Positions 31,305 through 39,773 of a DNA stretch of 64,000 nt are shown here, piece by piece. The stretch is from Chthoniobacteraceae bacterium (lineage in GTDB: Bacteria > Verrucomicrobiota > Verrucomicrobiia > Chthoniobacterales > Chthoniobacteraceae): NCBI GenBank assembly GCA_947471505.1, contig CANIWM010000023.1, positions 1 through 64,000 on the forward strand, in the 5' to 3' direction. The notes beneath the pieces were generated by a model. That model had not been told where the DNA came from. It searched no databases and saw only the letters and a list, made by a program, of their open reading frames with translations. Numbering within the stretch: position 1 is the stretch's first letter; each line of letters begins with the position of its first letter. A program made the translations under genes and the position numbers.

Positions 31305-34300
31305 CTATTTCTTCTGCTCTTTCGCCTTCTCCGCGATCACTTTGTAATACGTCTCGACCGCCTGCCGGTAGTCGCCCGCGATGGCCTCTTGCTGGCCCTT
31401 GGTGAGTTGGTCGGCGAGCTTCTTGGGCAACTTGCCCCAATCGCCCTTTTTGAGCCCTTGCGTGTTGGTGCCGAGCTTGTAGTCGAGGCCTGGAGCGTTG
31501 GCCTGTGCGCCGCCGAGCGACTTCTCGCTCTGCGATTGGCTGAGGAGGCTGCCGGGGGTCTGCGACATCCCTTGCTGTGCGCGGCCTTGGCGCATGGATG
31601 CTTGGGCCGCTTGGGCCGCTTGGGCCATTGCAGCAGCCGCAGCGGATGGAGGGCCTGGCTGCCCTTGCCCTTGTCCCTGCTCGGGCGAAGGTTGTCCGGG
31701 CTGGCCGGGCTGCCCCTGCTGCGGCTCCCCAGCTTGGGCAGACTGTTCGCCCGCTGCTGGAGCGGCAGCGTTGAGTTGCTGGTCGAGCGCATCCAGCGCA
31801 CGAGCCATCGCCTGCTGTTCCGCGGGCGTCGATGGCTGGCCCGCATCAGGCTGCCCGGCTTGCGGCTGGCCGGCTTGCGGTTGGCCGGCTTGCGGTTGGC
31901 CTGCCTGCGGTTGACCAGCTTGCGGTTGGCCTGCCTGCGGTTGGCCTGCTTGCGGCTGACCTGCTTGCGGCTGCCCGGCTTGCGGTTCGCCTGCCTGTGG
32001 TTGGCCTGCTTGCGGCTCGCCTTGCGGGGTTTGGCCGGCGGCGGGCGATGGCTGCTGGCCGCCTTGCTGGGCGTTCTTTAATTGGGCGAGTTCACTTGCG
32101 AGCTCGGCTGCGGCGTTTTGGACGGCGGGGTTTGCGTCAGCGGCTTTCGCTGCCTGCGCGAGGGCTTTTTGCGCGGCAGGAACATCGCTCTTCGCGGTAT
32201 CCTGAATCTCATTACCAAGCTTCGCCAGTTGCTCGCCTTGCTGATTGCCAAGGCGCATCTCGTGACGACCAGCGCGGGCAGTATCCTCTCCGGCTTCCTG
32301 CGCATTCTGCGCGATGGGCTGCTGTTGCTGTGCGGCATTGGCGAGCTGCTGATTCTGCTGAGCGGCCGCGGCCTTTGCTGCGTTTGCAGCTTGCTGAGCT
32401 TGGGCTTGCGCTTGCTTCGCGGCTTGCGCGGCTGCTTGGGCTTGCTGCTTCGCTTCGCCCGCTTGCTGAGCGGCTTGCTGATTCTCGCCCTGTTTTTCTC
32501 CACCTGCTTGCGCGGCTTGCTGTGCTGCTTGCTCCGCATTCTGCGCGGCGGCGGCGGCCTTCTCGGCAGCTTGCGCGGCTTCGCCTGCTTTGTTGGCAGC
32601 GGCTTGCGCGGCGTCGGCGGCTTGCTGTGGGCTGGCGGACGCGGCTGCTTTCTGAGCGTCCTGCGCGGCAGCCTGTGCGGCTTGTGCGGCTTTGGCTGCG
32701 TCGTTGCCAGCGGCGTCGGCTTGCTTGGCGGCTTCTTGGTTTCCCGCGTTGTTCGCCTGCGCTTCGGCGGCCTCGGCGGCTTTTTGTGCGGCCTGCGCTG
32801 CTTGGGCTGCTTTCTCGGCGGACTTCGCTGCTTCGTTGGCGGCGTTAGCTACCGGGTTTTGGGCGACCTGCGGAGTTTGAAGTGCTTGCTGGGCGAGCGC
32901 GGCGGCTTTGTTCGCAGCTTCGGCGGCTTTCTTCGCCTGCGCTGCGGCTTCACCGGCTTGCTGAGCTGATTGCTGATTGGCGGCCTGCTTCTCGCCGGGA
33001 GTTTGCGCGGCTTGCTTGGCGGCTGCTTGGGCTTGCTCTGCTTGAGCAGCAGCTTGGTTGGCTTTCTGTGCGGCTTGTGCGGCCTTATCGGCGACTCGTT
33101 GTGCGGACTTCGCAGCTTCCTCGGGATTGGCGGCAGTGGCGAGCTTCTCGGCGGCTTCTGCGGCTTTGCCTGCTTCCTTCGCTGCATCCTTAGCCGACTC
33201 AGCGGCTTGGTCGGCGAGCGCTTTCGCGCCGTCGTTCTTCGCGGCGTCGGCTTGTTGCTCGGCGTTCTTGGCTGCTTGCTGAGCGGCCTCTGCGGCCTTC
33301 TGTGCTTCCTTGGCGGCTTCGGCGGCTGCTTGGGCCGGGCTCTTCGGTGTGGCCTGCGGGTCTTTGGACTGCGCGGCAATTTGATTCGCGACGGCGGCTT
33401 CTTGTTTGGCTGCTTGGTCGAGCTTTTTCTCGGCGTTGGCCAGCGCGTCCTTCGTGATGTCGCTCAGCTCTTTTTGCATCTCGGGGTTTTGCGGCAGCTT
33501 GGCTTCGAGTTCCTTCAAGAGTTGCTCAGGATTCTTCTGCGCCATCTCGGCGAGCATCTGCGCGTGGGCGAGTTGCTCGTCGAGTTCCGCCTTGATGCCC
33601 AGCTCCTTCTCCGCCTCGCGCAGTTCGGCGCGCGTCTCCGCAAGGTCTTTGCCTTTCTCCACTGCGTCGTAGTGCTTGGCGACCTGCTGGAGCGCATCCT
33701 GAAGTTTCTGCTGCTGCTCGGTCGCGCGCTCAAGGTCGGCCTTTTTCTGTGCATCGGCATCCTTCGTCGCATCCTGAAGCGCCTGCTCGGCCTTTGGCGG
33801 CGGGTCTTTGAGCATCGCGAGCGCATCATCCGCGTCGCGCATCGCTTCACGTTGTTCCTTTTTCAAAATGTCCTGCTTGTTCGCTTCTGCACGAATCAAG
33901 TCCTTCAACGCCTCGACCTTCGCATCGAGCTTCTGCTGCTCGGCGAGCTTCGGTGCGGCGGCATCGGGCTTCTCCGCCTTCGCCTGCGCTTCGGTTTCTT
34001 TCTTAATCTCTTCCTGCTCCTTCGCGAGAGCTGCGGCGAGTTCCGCGATGGTCGGCGCGAGCTTCTCCATCCGCTTGCGTGCTTCGTTCATGTGGGGGCG
34101 AAGTAAATTGAGCGCCAGCTTCACTTGGCCCGCCAGTACTTCGGCATCGGCCTTCGCGCTCACTGGGACGCGCTCGACGTTCGCACGCTGCTCCATCTCC
34201 TGAGTCATCGTCCGCCAATTCGTCCCGCTGCCCGCCGTCCACAAAATCTTCTGCGCGCCCTCAAACGCGGTGCGCGCCGCGACCTCCGTCTCACCGCGCT

Positions 34301-37169
34301 GGTCGAAGTATTGCTTCGCCCGCGCCATCTCGGCGGGGATTTCCCGCAAGCGACGCTCCAGCCAGCGCCAGTCCATCGGCGACTGCGTGCGTGCGCTAAG
34401 ATTGCGAATATCCCAACGCTCGTTCGTCGCGACGAAGTTCAGCCCGTCGAATGCTTCCTGCAAATTGTGCCCGCTCTCCAAGATGCGCAGGCTCCGGTCG
34501 AGTTCGGAAAAGCGCTCATCGATCTTCGCCTTGTCCTCACCCGCGATGAGCTGCTTCACCGCATCCAACGCGGTCGTCGCCATACGCAAGTCGCCGACAA
34601 ATTGATTATCCGCACTCGTCCGCAACTCCTCCAAATCCCCGTGCGACTTAATCCCCTCGCTCCGCGAAACCCAGCGCTGTTCAATCAACAACTCACGAGC
34701 CGCCGCATCCAAATTCGCCCGAGCCTTTACCTGCTGAATGTCCTCCCGAATCTTCGCCACGTGGCCGTAGGTCGGCCCGACATCTAACAGAACTTGGTCA
34801 ATCGACTGCATCGGACGCTCGGACAACTCGCGGTGCCAGCTTGCAAACTCCCGAACATTATCCCGAACAACACGCGTCAAATCCATCGTCGGCGTGAGCA
34901 TGGACTTCGCGCTCGGCTCTGGCGCAAGCAGAGCTGTCTCCAGCTTCACTCGCGGCTTGGAAAATTCGCCAATCATCCGCTTCGCACGGTCCTTTGCGGG
35001 GCTGTTTGCACGTTTGGCGATGGGCTCCATGAGCTCTTCTAAAGAGCGCGCCTGAGTCATCGCCACCCGCAGCCGAGGCACAAGGGAAGCCCACTTCCGA
35101 GGGTCATCGCCGCTTGCCGCCGCCAGTTCCATCACTCGCTGCTGCTCTCGGGAAACGACCTGCGCATTCTCCGAAAGCGCTGCCAATTCCTCCTGCGTCG
35201 TGAACGCCTCCATCGCTGAACTCGCCAGCCGGGCGCGCTTGTGGATGTTCCAGCCAAGGTCGTTCACCGCCGTCGCAAATTCCTTTGCGTTCGCCCCCGT
35301 CGGGCTCGCGTTCACCAGCTCAAAACTCGCCCGCACCTCCGCCACAGAACTGTGCGTCAGTCGCGACATCTCGCGCCCGAACAACACCAACTCCGCGCTT
35401 ACGTGACCCTGCCCCGCGTCTTTTAGCGCTGCCCCGAGCGTGCCCCAGCATTCCGCCGACTTCGTCTCGAACTCACTCAGCAGCCCACCGTAAGCAAGAG
35501 CCGCCTGACGCCGCTCTGCCGCATCCTCCGTGCGTTGGAACGTATCGCGCAACGCCCCGCCCGCTTTCGTCAAAGCATCTACTTTGTCCGCCAGCGCAGT
35601 GGTCGTATCATTCAAAGCGCGAAGCGTTTCCAGCGACTGCATCCGCCGCAGCTCGAAGCCATCGGCTGCGATCGTGATTTGTAGCGGACGCGACTCACCG
35701 CGATTCCCTTTCAGGTCTGTCGCTACGAGTTTCATCACCATCATATCGCCCGGCTTTGCCTTCTGTTCGTAGAGGTCCCAGCGATGCTCGATGCGCTGTT
35801 TCTGCCCCAGCCCGTCCTTCTTGAGAACCGTCTCGCGCCAAGGTCCGTCGTTCACTTTTACCATCTGCGAGATCTTGGCCAGTGCGAGGTCATCGGTGGC
35901 ATTGCCGACGAGGTCGAGCAGCTCGTTATTGGGTAAAATGAGGTCGTGCTTCGGACTCTCCAGATCAATCGACGGCACGAGGTCGGGCTCTGCGCGCATC
36001 TCATTCTCAGGGCTAAACTTGTTCTCAAATCCCGTCTCCGCCGCGACAAGGAACACGCGATACGAACCGCTTGCATTCAGCGGCAGACGAGCGCCCAGCC
36101 GTCCATCGGCGAGCTTCTCCAGCGGGATTGTGCTGCTCTTCTTCCCCTGCTCCAGCCGCAACTCGGCAGTCTTCACGGGCTGATTCGGCTTGAGCTTCAA
36201 GTCGATCTCCGTGCCGTCGAGCGCAACCAACGCGCCGTCTTGCTCGGTCGCCGTCTTGTCTGGGAGGAGGCTGTATTTTGGATAATGATACGTCTTTTCA
36301 AACTCCGTGATGAAAGGTCGCTCGCGCGCATCCAGCACATAGTAGCGCGTCACTGCATCGCCCGCCTCGATGCGGTAGCGGACGTTCTCGCGCCCCACAT
36401 TCACCGTCGCGGCAAATCGGTCGCCGCCGAGCGGCTGCATGTCTGCCGCCTGCCAGCCGTCTTTGCCCGTCTCGGTGATCATGTGCGCCTTGCTCGCCCG
36501 CTCGCCGCCCAGCTCCACCACGATGCGCACGGTGTCGCCCTGCGGCACCAGCTTGTTGCCGCCCTCGGGCTCCACGAGGATGACTTTCGTCCGTGAGATG
36601 CGGTCGAGATTTGCCGAAGGCCAAAGCGCGCGCAGCAGAAGCGTGGGGAACTGCCAGCCCGTCGCCGCAATCATCGCGCCGACCACACACAGCACCGCGA
36701 CCGTGTAGCCGATGTAGCGCCGCACGAGCTTCACGGGGAGCAGCGTCTTCATCTCCATGCGCTCCATTTTGCCCGCCACATCGTCCTGCAAAAGCGTGCG
36801 GAATTGCTCCGAATCGAATATCTCGCCCTTCGTCTGCCCCAGCTCCACCGCCGAGAGCAAATCCTCACGCAGCCTTGGTTCCGCGTGCTCGATGAGCCGC
36901 GCAAGCTGCCGCGAATCTGGCGCATGAAGCAGCCAAGTGAGGCACTGCCGCCAAGCGATCACGAGCACCGCCGTGTAGGCCGAGCCGGACAGCGCCCAGC
37001 GCAGCCAATCCGGCATCCGCACCGAGAGATCGATCCCCGCGATGATGAGCATGGTGAGTAGTAACATCGCCAACGCAGCGAAGACTCCGCGCGTGACGAT
37101 GAGCCGCCGCCTGCGATTGGCAAAAGCGGTGAGTTTTTCCTGAATGACGGGATCGAGATGTGTGCTCAT
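31305..37169 (-). CDS. Giant DUF4175-like membrane protein with Ala/Gln-rich low-complexity region
   Basis: A 1954-residue protein starting MSTHLDPVIQEKLTAF; the open frame extends 16 codons further upstream. The N-terminus has three membrane helices (ALAMLLLTMLIIAGIDL, ALSGSAYTAVLVIAW, IGYTVAVLCVVGAMIAAT). A long extracytoplasmic domain follows, with Ig-like parts (about residues 190-480), then helical regions (500-1120) and a charged coiled coil. About residues 1250-1700 are extreme low-complexity Ala/Gln/Lys helix (AAEKAAQAAQ-type heptads). A block of GQPQA pentapeptides follows, then a C-terminal region ending KGDWGKLPKKLADQLTKG and a PPI-like tail. The C-terminal motif and layout match the DUF4175-like proteins of PVC genomes. 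It is co-transcribed with the cyclase-repeat gene downstream. Confidence 0.8.
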   Translation of the reverse strand: MSTHLDPVIQEKLTAFANRRRRLIVTRGVFAALAMLLLTMLIIAGIDLSVRMPDWLRWALSGSAYTAVLVIAWRQCLTWLLHAPDSRQLARLIEHAEPRLREDLLSAVELGQTKGEIFDSEQFRTLLQDDVAGKMERMEMKTLLPVKLVRRYIGYTVAVLCVVGAMIAATGWQFPTLLLRALWPSANLDRISRTKVILVEPEGGNKLVPQGDTVRIVVELGGERASKAHMITETGKDGWQAADMQPLGGDRFAATVNVGRENVRYRIEAGDAVTRYYVLDARERPFITEFEKTYHYPKYSLLPDKTATEQDGALVALDGTEIDLKLKPNQPVKTAELRLEQGKKSSTIPLEKLADGRLGARLPLNASGSYRVFLVAAETGFENKFSPENEMRAEPDLVPSIDLESPKHDLILPNNELLDLVGNATDDLALAKISQMVKVNDGPWRETVLKKDGLGQKQRIEHRWDLYEQKAKPGDMMVMKLVATDLKGNRGESRPLQITIAADGFELRRMQSLETLRALNDTTTALADKVDALTKAGGALRDTFQRTEDAAERRQAALAYGGLLSEFETKSAECWGTLGAALKDAGQGHVSAELVLFGREMSRLTHSSVAEVRASFELVNASPTGANAKEFATAVNDLGWNIHKRARLASSAMEAFTTQEELAALSENAQVVSREQQRVMELAAASGDDPRKWASLVPRLRVAMTQARSLEELMEPIAKRANSPAKDRAKRMIGEFSKPRVKLETALLAPEPSAKSMLTPTMDLTRVVRDNVREFASWHRELSERPMQSIDQVLLDVGPTYGHVAKIREDIQQVKARANLDAAARELLIEQRWVSRSEGIKSHGDLEELRTSADNQFVGDLRMATTALDAVKQLIAGEDKAKIDERFSELDRSLRILESGHNLQEAFDGLNFVATNERWDIRNLSARTQSPMDWRWLERRLREIPAEMARAKQYFDQRGETEVAARTAFEGAQKILWTAGSGTNWRTMTQEMEQRANVERVPVSAKADAEVLAGQVKLALNLLRPHMNEARKRMEKLAPTIAELAAALAKEQEEIKKETEAQAKAEKPDAAAPKLAEQQKLDAKVEALKDLIRAEANKQDILKKEQREAMRDADDALAMLKDPPPKAEQALQDATKDADAQKKADLERATEQQQKLQDALQQVAKHYDAVEKGKDLAETRAELREAEKELGIKAELDEQLAHAQMLAEMAQKNPEQLLKELEAKLPQNPEMQKELSDITKDALANAEKKLDQAAKQEAAVANQIAAQSKDPQATPKSPAQAAAEAAKEAQKAAEAAQQAAKNAEQQADAAKNDGAKALADQAAESAKDAAKEAGKAAEAAEKLATAANPEEAAKSAQRVADKAAQAAQKANQAAAQAEQAQAAAKQAAQTPGEKQAANQQSAQQAGEAAAQAKKAAEAANKAAALAQQALQTPQVAQNPVANAANEAAKSAEKAAQAAQAAQKAAEAAEAQANNAGNQEAAKQADAAGNDAAKAAQAAQAAAQDAQKAAASASPQQAADAAQAAANKAGEAAQAAEKAAAAAQNAEQAAQQAAQAGGEKQGENQQAAQQAGEAKQQAQAAAQAAKQAQAQAQQAANAAKAAAAQQNQQLANAAQQQQPIAQNAQEAGEDTARAGRHEMRLGNQQGEQLAKLGNEIQDTAKSDVPAAQKALAQAAKAADANPAVQNAAAELASELAQLKNAQQGGQQPSPAAGQTPQGEPQAGQPQAGEPQAGQPQAGQPQAGQPQAGQPQAGQPQAGQPQAGQPQAGQPQAGQPDAGQPSTPAEQQAMARALDALDQQLNAAAPAAGEQSAQAGEPQQGQPGQPGQPSPEQGQGQGQPGPPSAAAAAMAQAAQAAQASMRQGRAQQGMSQTPGSLLSQSQSEKSLGGAQANAPGLDYKLGTNTQGLKKGDWGKLPKKLADQLTKGQQEAIAGDYRQAVETYYKVIAEKAKEQKK
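31845..32028 (-). repeat. 15-bp tandem repeats encoding GQPQA pentapeptides
   Basis: About twelve consecutive 15-bp units, with mainly third-position changes, encode (A)GQPQ or GEPQ pentapeptides inside the giant DUF4175-like protein. The period is a multiple of three, so copy number can vary without breaking the frame. Confidence 0.9.
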
Positions 37170-37262
37170 GGATATGATTGGCCGGGGGCTGACGGTGGAT
37201 AACCAGCCACATCGCAAAGGCTTTGGGGAGGAAATGACGAATACCGAGAACTTCGGCAGTCC

Positions 37263-38453
37263 CTATTTCCGCCGATACCCCTGCACGCGCCCGCCGTTGC
37301 CGCTGAGATACACCTGCCGCAGGTCCTCCAGATGCGAGAGCACCCACGGGTTCGCGGCGTTGTCGCCGTTTTTCGTGAACACGATGTCGTCCGCGATGAA
37401 GACGCAACTGTGGAACGCTTGCAGCGTCGGCCCTTCGAGGAAAAAGAGCACGTCACCATAACGATACGGCCCATCGACTTGCGAGAAGTTCTCCATCACA
37501 TGAGACGCCGCCAAGCGCGTATCGATATAGTATTCGCGCGGCTCGTAGTTGAAGAAATTCAGCGAGCTCCAGTGGCAATCCGGCATCCGCCCGTGCATCG
37601 CCAACTCGAGCCGAGGGTAGCTATAGAGCAACTTGCGCGGAAGCGGCGGCAGCATATGGATGAGGTCGAGATAATCCGCGCCCGGAGCCTCGGCCACGCT
37701 TTTGAGCATTGTGAGCACGTCTTTGCGCCGCCCGCCCTTCGACCAATATGCAGCGAGCGTCGCGTAGTCCGTCGTAGGCGTGAGCCGCAGCCGTGCGACC
37801 AGTGTGCGCGTGCGCGTGCAGAGCTTAAAGAGACGCCGCACTTCAGAGTCGTCGCTCGCCCGCGCCAACAGTGCCGGGATGTCCGAGAAGCACAGCACAT
37901 GGCCGCGCCGATAGCACATCCGCTCGAACCACTCCACATGCGCGGCTGAGATGTCCGTGTTGCGCAGAAAATCCCTCACGTCACCGCCTGTAATAAACAC
38001 CGGGTCTTTGTGAAAACTGTTCCCCTCCCACTGCGCAAGAACCGCGTAAAGCTCACCGCGCTGCACAGGGCTTAGCGCCTCGACTTCGGCAATGGTCGGC
38101 AGAACATGAATTACCCCGTTTTGCTCCAAAAGCTCCCCTTTCATCCAACGCTCAATGCTCGGGCCCGAAATCCCCACCTTCACAAAAATCGCACATACCT
38201 CCTCACGGCTTAATCCGGGAAAACTCCAACGAGGAACCGCCGATGGCATCTGAAACACGTCCACCAAGTCCTGCGACGCTTCCAGATACAAGTAATGATA
38301 CTCGATCGCCCCCCAAGGCCCCGCCGCACACGCCTTGAGAAGACTCTTTCGCGGTGCGGGAGTTTCGACTGCCTTCGGTGAATTGACATAGGAAAACGCG
38401 GAAGCGTTTTGTTGCGGGCGAACTCGTAACCCGGAGTTTAGTGAATGTGGCAT
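37263..38453 (-). CDS. Hypothetical protein with putative NlpC/P60-like C-terminal domain
   Basis: A 396-residue protein. Residues 1-270 are helical and unrecognised. The C-terminal segment has MPDCHWSSLNFFNYEP (a Cys in the place of the catalytic Cys of DCSG-type motifs). About 50 residues later come YGDVLFFLEGP and FHSCVFIADDIVFTKNGDN (a His followed by a strand), then NPWVLSHLEDLRQVYL. This order (D-C...GD...H..VYIADD..FTKNG) fits a papain-like NlpC/P60 peptidase or amidase fold. That is inference from motif order, since the overall sequence is diverged. No signal peptide is visible. It lies 93 bp upstream of the giant DUF4175-like gene on the same strand. Confidence 0.6.
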   Translation of the reverse strand: MPHSLNSGLRVRPQQNASAFSYVNSPKAVETPAPRKSLLKACAAGPWGAIEYHYLYLEASQDLVDVFQMPSAVPRWSFPGLSREEVCAIFVKVGISGPSIERWMKGELLEQNGVIHVLPTIAEVEALSPVQRGELYAVLAQWEGNSFHKDPVFITGGDVRDFLRNTDISAAHVEWFERMCYRRGHVLCFSDIPALLARASDDSEVRRLFKLCTRTRTLVARLRLTPTTDYATLAAYWSKGGRRKDVLTMLKSVAEAPGADYLDLIHMLPPLPRKLLYSYPRLELAMHGRMPDCHWSSLNFFNYEPREYYIDTRLAASHVMENFSQVDGPYRYGDVLFFLEGPTLQAFHSCVFIADDIVFTKNGDNAANPWVLSHLEDLRQVYLSGNGGRVQGYRRK

Positions 38454-38906
38454 CGGTGCATTGGGACTACCCTCACGCGTTCAGCAGCACCACTAACATC
38501 GCAGTAATCAGCGTTACGATTTGGTGCCCCTGTCGCCAAACAGCCTAAAAACGGCGCTGGAACCTCACACAAAGGCACAAAGCAGAGAGGCTGAAGATAC
38601 CCTATCAGCCAATGATACCATCTGCCAAAAACAAAGGACCTCTCGCGGAGACGGGTCGTAAAGGAACGGCGTGCTTCTAGTCGCCGCCTCTTCACGCGAA
38701 GCGCAAATCAAATAGACGTGGCACGCGGAAAAGATCAGGCGCTTCGCGCGATCGGTGGGGCGGCGGCTGGAAGCGCGGCGTTCCTTTACGCCTCCTTTCC
38801 TTCGCTCGTTTTCAATCGCGGAGTTCAGGTTAATATGCGCTGTGCGAGTTGATGCAAGCCGGGGTCAGGCTGCCAAAAGCGTTCAAAATCGGCAGCGAAG
38901 AAGTGG
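38454..38906. other. Intergenic region with long inverted repeat
   Basis: About 450 bp with no convincing gene. Short frames on both strands share the peptide RRLEARRSFT only because they read the two arms of an inverted repeat (38657-38790). The right end merges into a copy of the toxin-antitoxin leader seen at 3411. Confidence 0.65.
38657..38790. repeat. Imperfect inverted repeat with 34-bp arms
   Basis: The left arm (38657-38690, beginning CGTAAAGGAACG) and right arm (38757-38790, ending CGTTCCTTTACG) are complementary at 29 of 34 positions. A further shorter palindrome (CGCGAAGCGC against GCGCTTCGCG) sits in the 66-bp centre. It resembles a small non-autonomous element or a REP-type structure. 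No transposase gene is adjacent. Confidence 0.8.
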
Positions 38907-38993
38907 ATGGATGAAAAGCGACAAACTCACGTTTTCCTCGCCGCTCAAACCCCTGAGTTGACGCCCCCGCAGGACTTCAGGCATTTTCCACGC
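38869..38993 (+). promoter_or_regulatory. Second copy of toxin-antitoxin leader
   Basis: It is homologous to 3411-3532, with identical blocks AAAAGCGTTCAAA, TGGATGAAA and GAGTTGACGCCCC, then GCAGGACTTC and GGCATTTTCC. As at 3411, it ends at the first codon of an antitoxin-like frame. Here that codon is ATC where the first copy has ATG. Confidence 0.6.
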
Positions 38994-39185
38994 ATCAGCA
39001 CAGTTTTCGAAATCGAAACCGCCTTCCGATCTTTGCCGCCCCGCGAGCAAGATGTGTTCGTTGAACGGCTGGAGGAAATCTGCGATTACCACTTGGAGCT
39101 TTCGGATGAGTATCAGGCCAGATTTGAGCGCGCAGGGCAGCAACTTGCGGAGGAGCTTAGCCCCGTCCGCCAGCCGAAGGCGTGA
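38907..39185 (+). pseudogene. Antitoxin-like protein, start codon apparently lost
   Basis: The conserved protein part, STVFEIETAFRSLPPREQDVFVERLEEICDYH and onward, starts at 38994. By alignment with the leader at 3411, codon 38994-38996 should be ATG but reads ATC. The frame is open upstream to an ATG at 38907, whose first 29 codons lie within the leader and so are probably not native. The C-terminus (SPVRQPKA) resembles small antitoxins of verrucomicrobia. Either it is a decaying antitoxin, or ATC or the upstream ATG is used. No toxin gene follows. Confidence 0.5.
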
Positions 39186-39304
39186 AGCCGAACCATGCAC
39201 AGCATATCTATCTGCCGGAGTCTGATGAATTTGACAGACTCACAGTTGCCCCACAGTTGCTCAAAGTTGCTGCTCCCGGTCGAGAAAGTGCCCGCGTGTC
39301 GTGA
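39182..39304 (+). other. 40-codon frame overlapping the antitoxin remnant stop
   Basis: A GTG at 39182 overlaps the remnant's TGA (GTGA), exactly as in the vapBC pair at 3748. It opens a frame of 40 codons (VKPNHAQHIYLPESDEFDRL...). No PIN motif is visible. It may be a truncated toxin start or chance. Confidence 0.25.
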
Positions 39305-39366
39305 ATTCGTGCTTGTTAAGAAATGCCTGTGAGGCAAGTGGTGGAGTCTTTCCTACTCTCCATAAA

Positions 39367-39687
39367 ATGTCCGCTGTCGTCTTGCTGCTCACCACCTTCC
39401 CAGACATCGCCGTCGCCCGCCAGGCGGTCCGCAAGCTGGTTGAGGAACGGCTCGTGGCTTGCGGGAGTATCATGCCGGGTGTGGAGTCGATTTACCGGTG
39501 GCAGGGCTCGGTGGAGACGAGCGCTGAGGTGATGGTGTTTTTTAAGACGACGAGCGATTGCGCCGATGCAGCGCAGGTGCGACTGCGCGACTTGCACCCT
39601 TACGAGGTGCCGGAAATATTGCATCTGCCCGTGGACGGCGGCTGGCCGCCGTATCTCGACTGGGTGCGGGACGAAACGAACCGTTGA
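39367..39687 (+). CDS. cutA: Divalent-cation tolerance protein CutA
   Basis: A 106-residue CutA1 trimeric protein (ferredoxin-like fold). Visible family features are LLLTTFPDIAVARQAVRKLVEERLVACGSIMPGVESIYRWQGSVE, VMVFFKTT, HPYEVPEILHLPVDGG and a C-terminal YLDWV. The length is normal. CutA is linked to copper and other metal tolerance, but its biochemical role is debated. I start at the ATG of MSAVVLLL, as in the family. A strong bidirectional terminator follows. Confidence 0.95.
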   Translation: MSAVVLLLTTFPDIAVARQAVRKLVEERLVACGSIMPGVESIYRWQGSVETSAEVMVFFKTTSDCADAAQVRLRDLHPYEVPEILHLPVDGGWPPYLDWVRDETNR

Positions 39688-39722
39688 TAACGTAAACTCG
39701 CCTGTGAATCTCGGTGCAACAA

Positions 39723-39750
39723 AACGCCCGGAGTGGTGGCTCCGGGCGTT
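39723..39750. terminator. Bidirectional intrinsic terminator
   Basis: AACGCCCGGAG and CTCCGGGCGTT form a perfect 11-bp stem around a 6-nt loop. It is followed by CTGCTCTTTGTTTG on the plus strand and by TTTGTTG on the minus strand. It sits between convergent cutA and the large azurin-fusion gene and can end both. Confidence 0.88.
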
Positions 39751-39773
39751 CTGCTCTTTGTTTGTGATTGGAC

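Noticed and set aside
31832-32848. 338-codon plus-strand ORF over the low-complexity region
   Set aside because: A Leu/Arg-rich shadow of the Ala/Gln repeats of the giant DUF4175-like protein.
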